64,000 nucleotides of DNA from Desmodesmus armatus (taxonomy: Eukaryota > Chlorophyta > Chlorophyceae > Sphaeropleales > Scenedesmaceae), in contig VIIQ02000846.1 of the NCBI GenBank assembly GCA_007449985.2, forward strand, positions 90,943 through 154,942, read 5' to 3'. A program made the translations under genes and the position numbers. How positions within the stretch are numbered: position 1 is the first letter of the stretch; each line of letters starts with the position of its first letter. Under the pieces are notes generated by a model that ran no database searches, was not told the DNA's origin, and saw only the letters and a list, made by a program, of their open reading frames with translations. This document shows, piece after piece, positions 21,527 through 32,833 of the stretch.

Positions 21527-22428
21527 TTAGGCCTTCTTGGCCTTGGGGGTTGCTTTCTTCGCAGCGGCCGGCTTCTTGGCCTTGGGTGCGGCCGGGTTCT
21601 TGGCTGCTGCGGGCTTCTTGGTGGCTGGCTTCTTGACCTTGGGGGCAGCAGCTGCCTTCTTGGGCTTGTCAGCCTTGGGCTTCTTGGGAGCAGCTGCCTT
21701 CTTGGGCTTGGCAGCACCCTCGGCCTTGGGCTTCTTGGGGGCAGCCTTCTTCTTGGGTGTGCTCTTCTTCTTGGCAGCTCCCTCAGCCTTGGGCTTCTTG
21801 GCGGCCTTGGGCTTCTTGGCAGCAGCTGGCTTTTTGGCCTCTGCGCTCAGCTTCCAGTGGGCCTTGTCCTGCACCAGCTTGCCCTTGGCCACCAGCTGCT
21901 TCAGGGAGGCAGTCACACGCTTCTCCCAGCCAGCGGTCAGGCCCTGCGCAGCAGCAAGGAAGCAGGCACTGTCGGCGAGCGTGTCAAGGACCACACCCCA
22001 GCCAAAGGGGGTGATGTGCTATAGCTGCTGCTGCTGCCCAGGCCTCTGCCAATATGAGTGCCAGCCTGCATGTGCCACACTGTGACAGGGCCATCTGCAG
22101 CCCGTCCGCAGCTGCTGCTGGTCAACAACACCTGCTGATGCTCAACAACGGTGACAGCTGCTGGTCATGCAGGTCTGGCAGGGGCCAGAAACGTACTGCT
22201 GACACACCCAAAAGCATACCAGCCAGCCCTGACGCCCGTGAAGGCCCGCACCTTGTAGTTGGCTGCGATGTACTTCTTGATGGCTGGCAGGCTGGAGCCC
22301 TTGCGCTCCTTGAGGGTCACCAGCGCCTTCATCACCATATCGCTGGTGGGAGGGTGGGCCGCAGGCTTCTTGGGAGCCTTTGGCTTGCTGGCCTTGGGAG
22401 CAGCGGGTGCGGGTGCAGCGTCAGACAT
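21527..22428 (-). CDS. Linker histone H1, one intron
   Basis: Two exons, 22428-22252 and 21943-21527, joined in phase 0 across a 308-bp GT-AG intron, give 197 aa. The N-tail is Ala/Pro/Lys-rich. The winged-helix domain begins at [35 protein letters not shown] in exon 1 and ends in exon 2 with [22 protein letters not shown]. The C-tail is a long KKP/AAK/PKA-repeat basic domain, as usual for H1. The intron falls between the second and third helices of the globular domain. The core histone genes of this cluster have no introns. A histone stem-loop follows, and the upstream region carries the cluster's GACTCAGAGTTGAG motif. Confidence 0.95.
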
Positions 22429-22580
22429 GGTTGCGATGGCTGATCGTGGATGTTGATGGAGTGATAGATCGATAGATCGTTTGCATGTGTTCACCAGGCA
22501 TGCTCTTAAGCGCTGCTGGCTGAGCAACGGTGGGCCACCACAAGTGACTCAGAGTTGAGCACAGCCAGCTGAGTCTGGAG
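22429..22580 (-). promoter_or_regulatory. H1 upstream region with cluster-type palindrome
   Basis: At 22545-22577 the sequence GTGACTCAGAGTTGAGC, followed by GCTGAGTCTGG, repeats the CTCAACTCTGAG motif found in both core-histone promoters, about 115 bp upstream of the H1 ATG. No clear TATA box; CTTAAG at about 22504-22509 is the nearest AT-rich candidate. Confidence 0.55.
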
Positions 22581-23860
22581 TTCAAATGGGCAGAGGTAGG
22601 CAGACTGGCTGCAAAAGGCTCTGCCAGGATGTCATTGGCACACCCTAGTAATCAAACCACTCTGCAGCTGCTGGCTCAAGGTTCAGGCAGATGTGGCCGC
22701 TGCTGCTGCAAGCATACTGCACTGTCAGCTGGCACCAGCAGCAGGTTCAGAGTGCATGCAGTATGGAAGATCCTTCATTGCAGTTGTGGTTGATTCTGAA
22801 CCTGAGGCAGCTGCAAATACTGGACGTGACCAGCGCACGGGGAAGGTGGGGAGCTGGGCCACACAAGGAGTGTCCTTGAAGGAGAAGGGGAGATCCGTTC
22901 CTCTCAGGCTGATGCTGTGGCCACTGCTGCTTGTTTGAGAATGCAGACAGCACTGTTTATCTAATAGCTACAGTCTGTGCGGGAGCGTAAAGCTGCCACA
23001 CCCTCTGATGCAGGACAAGCTGCCCCAAAGGATGTGCAGGGGGCCCAAATCATAGTGTAAGCATCATGCGGCCGGAAGTGGCATCATCCACGGTGGAGCA
23101 GCATGATGCCAGTATGGCTCTTATCTCCCCCCCCCCCTATCTGCTTGGCTGCTTGTGTGCCCCACAAGTCATGTACCACTGCGCCACTGCCATCACCCCC
23201 TTTGTCACCAACATGCATCTGGATACAGTAGCGCAGCACTGCTCAAGACAGTGTGCAGAGGCCCCATGATGTGCTGAAGATATGCTGCCAACTGACTCCT
23301 GGTTGTGCCCAACTTAATGTGGTGCTGTGTGTGGCTGTGCTTCATTGTGCGGGACACCAATGCTGACTCCAACCATGCCGTGCTCTCCTGAACAGGACGA
23401 ATCCACTGTTACATAGTGCCAAGGCACACAAAACTTTCTGGCAGTTGGGCACACAAGCGTGTGAAGCACTTGCACTGATTAGCCAGCTGGCACAACTCCA
23501 GACCACATAAAGAACTACAAGACGCGCCAACCACAGTGCATTTTACCCTCAATGCACAGTACGCTGTGAGGGCTGTCTATGGATTGCCTTGCACTGCACC
23601 AGCAGGCTTCAGCCATCATGATACAGATTTTGTTGCCAGATCTGGCATGCAGCAGCCAGGCAGCCAGCTGTCACACAAGTTGTTTGGCTGGTGCAGGGCA
23701 AAGCTTGACAATGCTTGAACTTCCAAACGCACGGTTGGCCCACCAGTTTGCCTCAACAGCCAAAATCACTGCAGAGTCACTTTCAAGTTGCAATGCGGGT
23801 CAATGATTTGCAGTCTGACTCTTCGTCGGAGAAGTCAGCAGGTTTACTGCCCTCTGAGCA
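22581..23860. other. Intergenic stretch with no recognised gene
   Basis: About 1.3 kb between the H1 upstream region and the 3' end of the PH-like gene on the minus strand. Only short unsupported frames and a C-run near 23131 were seen. Confidence 0.45.
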
Positions 23861-25626
23861 TTATGCCTGGTAGGCAGCAGGTGGCTGCTGGGGGGCTGCA
23901 TACATCTGGGGCGCAGGGGCATACTGCTGACCCATAGGTGGGGCCTGGGGGTACACTATCTGGGGAGGCATGTATGCAGGGATCTTGCCGCTGCCACCCG
24001 AGCCGCCCAGCTTGCTGTCCAGCCTGGCCTGCAGCATGGCCTGGATCTGGTTGTAGATCTCCTGGGCATCCTGCCTGCGCAGCTTGATGAAGCGCCTGCA
24101 GCCAGACACCTGCAGGATAGCGAGGAAGAGGCAGAAGAGGGGTCAGGATTTGTTCAGGCACGGCATTGGTATGATGCAGAGGAGGGCAAGCTGGTGACAG
24201 CTCATTGTAGCTCACGGCCTGTGACCCTGGGTGACCTGGGTGACCCAGCATGCCAGCACTCACAGTGTATCTACAATGCAAAGGAGTAACTGGCCTATAC
24301 TACTAGTACAGGCCCAGGGTTAGGTAGTACCTAACCCTGGGCACCATGGCATTTCACTTATGTGCTGATCTGACCAGTGTACTAGTTGACAGGCTTCTTC
24401 TGTACAACGCAAGGCTAGCTACAGTGTCGTAAACTGTCAGCATGCACGTGCTTGACGCAGGTTCTAACACTGCTGACGGTCAGCTGCCATGCTGCGCGCC
24501 CACAGAAATGCCGAACCCGTGGGCACATGTCAGGTGGGGTACTGCCTCAGTGCGGCACTGCAATCAGAACTCTGGCAGGACTTGTGAACATGAAGCACGG
24601 CGTTGGGACACACCTTGCCACCATTGGACTGCCAGTCCATGATGTTGCCGTCGCTTGAGAAGTTGAGGCTGATGACCAAGCTGCCGCTGCCCATGCAGCA
24701 GCCCTTGAGGCAGCCAAACTTGCCGTGGGACAGTGACACAAACTGCAACACAGCAACAGAAGCGCACAGGAGTCAGCAGGCCACCAGCATGATGCTCTTT
24801 AGGTGGACAACCTGTGGTTGCCTGCGGTAGCTGAACTGCTTGGCCTATCGAAGGCTTCAGCTGGCTGTGCTGAGCCATCATGAAACACAGGGTGCAACGT
24901 CTGACGTGTGATATGACCAGGAATCATGGTTTGGGGCAGCTCTAATGTGTTCAGCACCTCAATTTGAGGCACAAATCAATGCAAGTCCCCGTGCCAAACG
25001 TGCTTGGGATGTGTTTGTACAAGCTGACCTTCAAGGTGTCGATAGGGAATGCCTCCTCCAAGCCGAATGTGGGTGCACCCCAGCTGAAGCGCTTCTCCAT
25101 GAGCAGGATGCGCTTGTCAGTCACGACAATGGACGTCTGCGGGCAGCAGCATGCTAAGAAATCGTTATGTCTGCACCTCCTGATGCCACCCAGATCAAGC
25201 CTCAAAGGACAGTGCCAGCTGGTATACCATACGTTACGTAGAGCCGCTTGCCGGAGTCGAAGCATCAGGCTGCAGGTGCTCCAAGTTGAATACTGGGTAC
25301 CAGCAGCCATGCAGGAGATGTGCCGAGGCGTTCTAGAGCACACAGTTGCACAACCACATGTACACGCCTGAAGCTGCAATAGAGCCTTGGTCGCCGACAT
25401 ATGGTATGCACACTTCTTGGGCTTGCTTTGTGGTTTATCACAGGAAAGGCACTGTTTGGCGGCGCCCGAAGCAGTAGCACACCTCAGTCTTGTTGCAGCA
25501 CCCCTTGCTCTTGGTGGCAGAGAAGGCCTCCACCTCTCCTGGCACCAGTGCCAGGTGGCTTGCACGGGCCGAGCTTGCCTTCTTACCTGGGGTTGACCAG
25601 CAGCAGCAACAAACAGCATGAGACAC
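23861..25626 (-). CDS. PH-like (bacterial-PH type) domain protein, 5' end uncertain
   Basis: Three exons are well supported, with phase-0 GT-AG junctions: 25136-25029 (TSIVVTDKRILLMEKRFSWG...FPIDTLK), 24742-24614 (FVSLSHGKFGCLKGCCMGSGSLVISLNF...) and 24109-23861 (CRRFIKLRRQDAQEIYNQIQAML, then a Pro/Gln/Tyr-rich tail). The order VTDKRI - FPIDTLK/FVSLSHGKFGCLKG - GSLVISL - DAQEIYNQI is that of bPH-type pleckstrin-homology-like domains, which end in a helix of the form DPEEIYRAI. An upstream coding stretch near 25440-25590 (HLALVPGEVEAFSATKSKGCCNKTEVCYCFGRRQ) probably supplies the first strands, but its splice sites to the next exon did not resolve in phase. The tail (YPQAPPMGQQYAPAPQMY) is disordered. 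Membrane-lipid or scaffold binding is inference. Confidence 0.6.
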
Positions 25627-28600
25627 AGCAGGACAGTAAGCTCAGAGGCTCTTGTGCATGGACCTGATCTAACAAAAACAGCAAGACGCTACTTTGTTGT
25701 ACTGTATTACAAGCTTGTCTGGTTGTTTTCAGCTGACTCCTGCAATGCTGCAGCTGGCACACATGTGCTACAGACAGCTGGCCGCAGACTCCAAGATGCA
25801 AAGGAGAGCCACGACCTGGGTTTTCAAGTGAATTACACAGGTTGCTGGGCTCCCACGCATACCTGCTCCCATGATGTCTGTCTCGACAGTACTGTGTGTG
25901 CACTACAAAAGAGAGAAGCGATTGCTGAATCTTGAATGTGGCGAGCGGCTTCAGAAATGCGAGAAACTTGCTGTCGATGGTACACGCTGGGCTCATATGG
26001 GTGCAAAATCACACATTGCTACAGCGCATTGTCACACTGTACATGGCAGCAGCAGGTTATCAACACATGTGGCACTGGCGCACTCTGCTGCGTATATTCA
26101 GCTTTAATGACTTGATCAAACCAGATGAGTCATTGTGCACTGCTGCACACACACTGCTGACGGCTTCGACAAGAGCTGAAGTACACGCAGTACTGCTGAA
26201 ACTCATGCTGCGCAACAGCGTTAATTGAACACCATTGTCAAGTGATAAAAACAGTATGATATACGTTTCAGGGATGTTGCCTGCCACAAGCTGAGGTGCT
26301 GTGGCTTGCTGCGCCCCACCAGCCATGATGGCTGGGTCATGCACAAGCATTTTGGGACAGTGATGCACCGCTAACAGCACCAAACCTCAGCAGCACAATC
26401 TTGGATGTTATGGAGTGTTTTTTGGTGTTGTTTTGTATCTGAGTAGTTGCAGTGATTGCAAGATTGCTTCCTAGCAACCCACAAGCCTGACTCACGCAGT
26501 GAGGTGGTAGCTATTGGATCACCCGCGCTGCCCGTTCCCCTTGAAGTACTGATGGCCCAAAATTTGTGGTGCCTGGCTTGACTCTTGAAGCGTCACTAGG
26601 AGATGACTTGCTCACGATTGCCAACATTGATTGCCGCTTTCTGCCACAAATTTGGGGCATGGTTTCACACCATGCCCCTGCTGCTGCAGCATGCTGCGCA
26701 GCAGCAGCAGCAGCCGATTGCAACAAGGCCAGCACATCTTTCAAACCATCCAAACGTCGATGCTGGGCAGCATCCAAGATTGCAAGTGACGAACATTGAA
26801 GATGCCTCACAGGTAAGTAGCGCCGTTGTGGCAGTGCCACTGCCAGTGCACACTGTGCAGTTGATGCGTCCAGATGGTATATGCCCAGCCCCTCACCCCA
26901 AGTCCTCCCCCCCCCCCCACCCTACACACAGCCAAGGTGGGCCATGGTGTACACTGACTTGGCTTGAAACCAAACCCAGGCTTGGGTCCTGGGACCAAGC
27001 CACATGGCAACCTTCAGTGACCCTCATGCAGCCACGTTGAATGTCATGCATAGTATGTCTTCAAGTGAAGGTCTGAGGGTTTATCAAGGCAACAGTGAAA
27101 GTTGCCCACCGCATCCGTTGTACGCTGGTCTTATTGTTGCACTGCTGGCAGTCTCCTTGAGGGCGCCTCATGCGGCTTGGGAGACATGATGTCAGCGACG
27201 GTTGCTCCCAGCAACAGCAAGCACACATGGCACACAGCAAGGCTGCCCGTAAGCCATTCTGAACAGTGTGTGTGTATGCCAGGCACTGCACCAACACAAC
27301 GGTGCATTGTGCCGGTCCGGTACCTTACCCGGTGTGGCGTCTGGCACATCGCATCTTCAGCCCTACGATCTGAGCACACGCTCACAAGCAACTGACAGCA
27401 AGCGCAGTTGACCAAACGATCATCGCTTGACTCAATTGTTGGTACGGTACCAACATTGTTGGAGCCACTCCTTAACTTGAACAACCGACGCCAAGGCGTG
27501 ACACTGCTTGATGTCGCTTGTACCTTTGCAATGCCTTTGTCACAGCTGTCTTCAGATGAGTATGCATGGAGTGGCCACAATACCTCTGCTAGTGATGATC
27601 ACTTCAAGAGGGCAACTGCACGACCAGCAGCGCCACAAAAAAACTATTCCTGCCATGGCGGCCAGTAAGCAGCGTGGCAGCCAAAGTCAAACCAAGGACA
27701 TATCATGCAGTACCATACCATGAAAGGTGACACCTCACTGAGGGGTGACCGTCAAACAGGCTTGGGCCAATGATTGCCATGATGACAACGGCACTGCCAT
27801 GCCAACAGATTGCTCAAAAGTACACCAATCTTGAGTGAGTAGCCTGCCAATTGTGAGCACCTCTTGCTGCATCAAAGCTGACACTGCACGGCAACACTGC
27901 CACCTTGTCAGAGGCCCTCCACTGGGCGGTGTTAATGATGAAGGTGATCAACGGTAGCTGTGCAAGGCACAGTGTGCTGTGACACAGCTGGAATTGAACA
28001 AATTCAGCACTCGATGTGACACACCGCGCCAATACGCTGGCTTTGCATGGTGCTAGAGTCTCCTCTGGCCCAGCCTGGCTGGTGCAGACGGCATGTAGCC
28101 ACAAGCACATGACAGCACGTGCTGTTGTGCACTAGTAGATTGGCAAGTGCATCTGACAGCAACAGTAAGTTGCCAAGTGGAGAGCATCCAAGCTTCTGCC
28201 AAGTGGCCCAGGTTGTGTGACAGGGACCTCCCGTGCCATTAAGCGCATGAACAAAAACGCCAGAGAACACACCCTATTGCTGGCAGCAATGAGTGACTCT
28301 GAGTGCCTCACTAGAAAATGTGAAGTGCAATGATTCTGATCAGAAGTTAATCCCAGCTGCTGTGCATGGTGTACTGGATCAATACCATGCCTCCAAGACC
28401 AATGCACCTGACATGACCTGCCTGGGAGGCACCGAGAAAGTAGCCACAAGACCCGTGCACGGCGCCAGAGGGGCGATGCTGGGGTTCTATGTCACTGCAC
28501 AAGACGGCAGGGCAGCATTGTCCGAACATGCCACATGCACTGCCATCAGCGATGACGCATCAACTGAAAGAGGTGATAACGACATCAGCATGTGTTTGGA

Positions 28601-29131
28601 AACCTTCGCATGGCCACACTATGGAATCAGCAGTGAAACATAAAAGTGAGCTTGCAATGCTTGGCACTCAATCTGCTAAGCAACTTCAAATTGTGGACCA
28701 AGTTCAATCTGAAGCAGCCGTATGTAGTCTAGCCACCCAAAGTGGCCCAGTGCATTGATGATCAGTGCCCATAGATGCATACTGGCCCCAAGAGCGCTGC
28801 CACAAAGACCCCCCCCCGCCCTCTCAAAGGGCAGCTGCGCAGCCAATCCCTTGACAGCATGCCATCAAGGGGAGTCATCCCATGTACCCCAGGTTGCGAG
28901 CGCAAGTCCACCAGCACTAAGCAAAGATCCATCCATGCTGGCCAGCATGGGGCACCCGATGTCCAGGGCCTGGACACCACCACAGAGGTGCCTACATGAC
29001 ATAGCTGCCCCAAAGCCCCTTTGACAGTGGCCTCCTGAACAACCGCTGAGCCCCACCCACCAGTGCAAGTGTGCTCCGCAGGGCCTATGCACAGCCCTGT
29101 TGTGGCTCTGTGCTGGCCTCCTGTTCACACC
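25627..29131. other. Gene-poor stretch containing one arm of a segmental duplication
   Basis: About 3.5 kb with no supported exon. From about 27.1 kb onward it is similar, in the same order and orientation, to about 41.15-42.96 kb (listed separately). Confidence 0.5.
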
Positions 29132-29394
29132 TCACAGCATGTTTGCCAGCAGGATCGCTGCCAGCAGGCTCAGGATGGTGGTCAGGGGTGAAAAAGATGC
29201 CAGCCCAGCAGCGTTGACAGGGCGGCGGAGGCCAGCAGAGACTTCGTACTTTGCATTGTACTTGTCGGCGATGGTGACATCAGCGGTGGTCGCACTAGCG
29301 AGACGTGAAGCATTGAAGCGAACGGAGCCGAATTCTGTGGAGGGGAACACGCCATCCAAGGCAGACCAAGTGCCTGCAGGTGGTGAACCGCAGC

Positions 29395-29428
<34 letters not shown>

Positions 29429-30916
29429 ATCAAACATAAGTGAGGCAAAGACCCAGTGAGAGTGGTGGTTGTGTCATAGACGGCATGCATCAGCATGCTG
29501 TGTAGAACATGCAGTCATAGCCAAACAAGAGCACCTCAGGCATTGTCAGCTGGCGGGAGTTGCAAACACTTCAGCACCCCGTAACATGCAGCAAACAGCT
29601 TCATGATGGTTTTAACTGTTCGACTGCAAGCTGTGTGCATCAGTTCAAGGTAACACATCTGCTGCTGACATAGCAACATAAATTCAAACTGGACCAATGT
29701 ACACCAACACCCGCGGGCGGCCCTGCATGCAGGTCTGCACAAGCAACCTTGAGCACTGGTCTCTCTTACCATCAGTGTTGTAAGTAACTTTGGAAATGCC
29801 ACCAGCGCAATCTGTGTCGACAGGAACGAGCAACGCGATGTTGCATGCGTCACCCTTGTACATCCAGGTGGCATAGGACTTCACGCACTTGGCAGTGGTC
29901 AGGGCGGCGGCAAACTCGTCAGGGAGGGCGCTGGCCAATGTGAAAGTGCCGGCAATGTAAGGCTGAGCGAGGCACTTGGCCTTTTGGGCTGCGTAGTCAG
30001 GGCTGGAAGCGACAGCCAGACCAAAGTAGGCCTTGAACTGCTCCTCAAGGGCAGTGATAACTGTGGCAGAGGGGCGGGCTGATGGGTCCTGCACAGTTGA
30101 GCACTGGCAGGAGCTGAATGAAGCAGTGGCGCCAGTGCCAGTGCATTCAAACGTGATGGCGCCCACGCTGTTTCCTGCACAGGTGTCGGTGGTGCACTTC
30201 TGCCACCTTGTGCAGCATTCAGAATCAGCCTGAAAGGTTGGCTGGCCAGAGCAGGTTCCTCTCAGAGCCCTGCAGCAGCAACAACGGCAAACTGTTGGTT
30301 TGAGCATTGCTCAGGATGGGTTGGTGACCTTATTTTTAGATTATCAGATGCACAACGGTCACCATATGCACAACGAACCTCCGGAAGAAGGTGTCATTGA
30401 GAATTGATGTACCTTGGTATGCCTTGCAAGTCATGACTGCGATCACACACCCATGGCATGCAAAAATTGGCGCACACAAGCTCAGGCTTCTCCACTGTCC
30501 GTGTGCACCCACAAGCATATGCCAAGACATTCAGTGTTTTTTTGCTGGTGTGCTGCAAGCGCCTCTACATGCTATCATAAGCTTCCTTGGCCCTGCTCAG
30601 TAGAGCTGTGTGCAGCAGGCCCGCCCTGCACAAACACAGCAGGGTCAACGTTGACCAGTCGAAAGCTCCGTAGTTTACCTGCTTTCGGTGTTTGCGAAGT
30701 CGTCTGTACCCTCAGGCGGGGACTGCAGTGTTGTCCTTCCTGTGAAAAGTGAACCAGAGGAAAAGGGTCAGCTGCTGATCAGGAGTCTGGTTCGGCAACT
30801 GACCTATTGATACTACAAACACGTTCAAGGCTTGAAGCAGTCTTTGTTCGCTCACCAGTTGCCTGGACTGCAACAAGGGCACTCAGCAAAGCAACAAGCA
30901 CGGTCTTGCTTGTCAT
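29132..30916 (-). CDS. Secreted Cys-rich, probably GPI-anchored protein (paralog A)
   Basis: Exons 30916-30856, 30739-30679, 30269-29770 and 29373-29132; all junctions agree in phase and give 287 aa. It begins with a signal peptide (MTSKTVLVALLSALVAVQA). The mature region has a Cys-rich module (CSGQP, ECCTRWQKCTTDTCAG, CTGTG, CQC), then a conserved block (ALEEQFKAYFG, KAKCLAQPYIAGTF, DCAGGISKVTYNTDG), a linker (TWSALDGVF) and a C-terminal hydrophobic tail, TTILSLLAAILLANML, directly before the stop, as for GPI attachment. A second gene with the same architecture lies at 42966-47129. I do not recognise a named family. A cell-surface role in an alga is inference. The last intron carries (CTG)9 close to its 3' end. 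Confidence 0.75.
29400..29426. repeat. (CAG)9 / (CTG)9 microsatellite in an intron
   Basis: Nine perfect CAG units on the plus strand. They read as CTG in the transcript of paralog A, ending 26 nt before the 3' splice site of its last intron. Confidence 0.9.
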
Positions 30917-32833
30917 GTTGAAAGAACTGGAGCTCTAGGAGGTAGGTATCAGGCTTTGGGTCGTGCCTACAGGACGTGGACTGGACGCTTGCGTTGAGGC
31001 TGCCTATGTCAAGCTCTCTTCTGTTACAAAGTCAGCGCGGGAAGTCAACTATGATTACCAAATCGGATCGCGAGCTATTTACAATCGTGCTTGGTTATTA
31101 ACCCTATTCTCCTATAGTATATGAATGAAGAGGTGGATGTGTGGATGTGATTGTCGAATTCGGAATCGACATCGGTATGCAGACCCAGATGTAGCGACAC
31201 TCCTTCAGGTCCACCCTTGCTAGCTTGCGAAAGCGACAGCAGCAAAGATGCTGCCTAAACCCGGGTGAAGTGGTGCCGTATTTGATGGCTGGGCGGACCG
31301 GGTTGGGATGGGTGTATGCGATTCTCAAATCGAATTCTGCTGGCTTGCGGGCAGGCCCGTGATTAACTATCTGCATGGCTCGTGCTGCTGGAGTTTTTTT
31401 GTTTGTGTTTTGATGGCTGGGTGGACCGAATTGGGATGCCTGAATGCGATTCACCAATCGAACCTCCGCACCGCCTGGACTGTCTCTCATTACACACAAT
31501 GATACGTTACTGAAGGCAGAAAAGAGGCGTCCAAACAACATCTGCGCCAGGCAACAGAAAGGATCACAAGATTGACTTTGGGAAAGTCAACCATCCAGCA
31601 CACACCAAGGTTTTCCTGTCAAGAAAACAGCTACAAACGTGCTAGGAAGATGTTGTTGCACAACATACAACTCGCACATCATACAACAGGGGCTACCACA
31701 CAGCTGCAAGTTGCACACAACAACCTGTAATTACTTATAAGAACCACACACGTCTCGTTTGTCACACACACCAATTGCAGCTGCCTTGTTCGTCGTCAAA
31801 ATCAACTTCCGTACCTTATACATCAGCACACACTTCAGCAGGCAAATGTTTATTCTGAGGTTTCAAGTGCGCGCCACCCCATGGCCCCACTCCATCAGTG
31901 TAGCAGACTGAGCTCACAATGTGTTCTGGGCCATGTGTGTTTTGAGACCGTGGGGAGCTTATATGCCTGGCCATGCAGTGTCTGCCCCAAGAAACGTCGA
32001 AAAAGCTCAGCAGTCAGCACTGATGCAGTGTGGTCACCCCATCCAGCTGCACTCCGGGGCTTGCAAGCCACATGGTGCAGCAGCACCAGCACAGCAGTGC
32101 AGGTTGCTACACAGGTGGGGAACCACACCGCTATGTGCGAGATGCTGCAAAACCTCAGTCAACCAACATATACGACCAACATGACTGCATGGTGACACTT
32201 GCTGATGCTGGCTACTGATATTCGGCTACCCGCTTGGGGCTAGCATGCTGCTCATGTTGGGCTGGGTGCCGCAACCACGGCTCAGGTGCATACGTCCCGA
32301 CAGGGCTGTGTGCCCCCATGCACGGCTGGTGCATCAGCCCATCTGGGCTGGAGTTGGTGCTACTAGCCTTTCCTGCAGAAGTAGCCTGCAGCTGCTGGTG
32401 TGTGGTGTGAGCTCATGTGAATAGACACGGGAGCTGTTTTCTGGTTCCCTGGGCTGTGTGCAGACGTCCTGACATCTTCCACACCACCCTTGCAAGGTTT
32501 GACCCACAATCACACTTCCCTTCTTATGTCTGTCCCGCAAACATCTGCATCTCCATATGATGACTACTACTTTGTGAGCTTGAGTGAATATCTCGAAAGA
32601 ATCAATTGCGGCGTCTACTTCTCCCTTGCGGGCTTGCTCCGGGAGTTACGACAGGACAAACCAAGTGGTGAACGAGGCGGTGAGCATTGCCTGAGTTGTC
32701 AGTGAGACTTCCGCTTTACATTGCTCCAGGCTGCATCCACCTCACTTGAACGTACGCGACATGCCACGCGTTTCTGCTGTTGTCACCAGTGGTCCCAGAT
32801 TGCACACTGATCTCGGGGCATTCGCACGTCAAC
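30917..32833. other. Divergent intergenic region
   Basis: About 1.9 kb between the start of paralog A (minus) and the PAN-domain gene (plus); it must hold both promoters. It contains an imperfect direct repeat at 31281-31463. No gene seen. Confidence 0.45.
31281..31463. repeat. Imperfect 55-bp direct repeat, 127 bp apart
   Basis: TTTGATGGCTGGGCGGACCG (from 31281) and TTTGATGGCTGGGTGGACCG (from 31409) begin two similar stretches that each continue with TTGGGATG...ATGCGATTC...AATCGAA. They could be the remnants of two copies of a small element or of a local duplication. No coding content. Confidence 0.7.

Larger units (their letters stand above)
27100..30916. repeat. Segmental duplication, left copy (partner about 41150-47129)
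   Basis: Shared blocks recur in the same order in both regions: GCATGGAGTGGCCACAA (27565 and 41289), ATTCCTGCCATG...GCCAGTAAG (27646 and 41389), TGACAGGGACC (28218 and 41978), CAGCTGCTGTGCATG (28354 and 42116), GCACAAGAC-GCAGGGCAGCATTGTC (28497 and 42302), then the last exons of two paralogous Cys-rich genes. Divergence is clear, with many substitutions and indels, so the duplication is not recent. Confidence 0.75.

Noticed and set aside
21386..22085. Long plus-strand frames rich in Leu/Gly/Ala over the H1 gene
   Set aside because: They are the antisense reading of the Lys/Ala/Pro-rich H1 tail.
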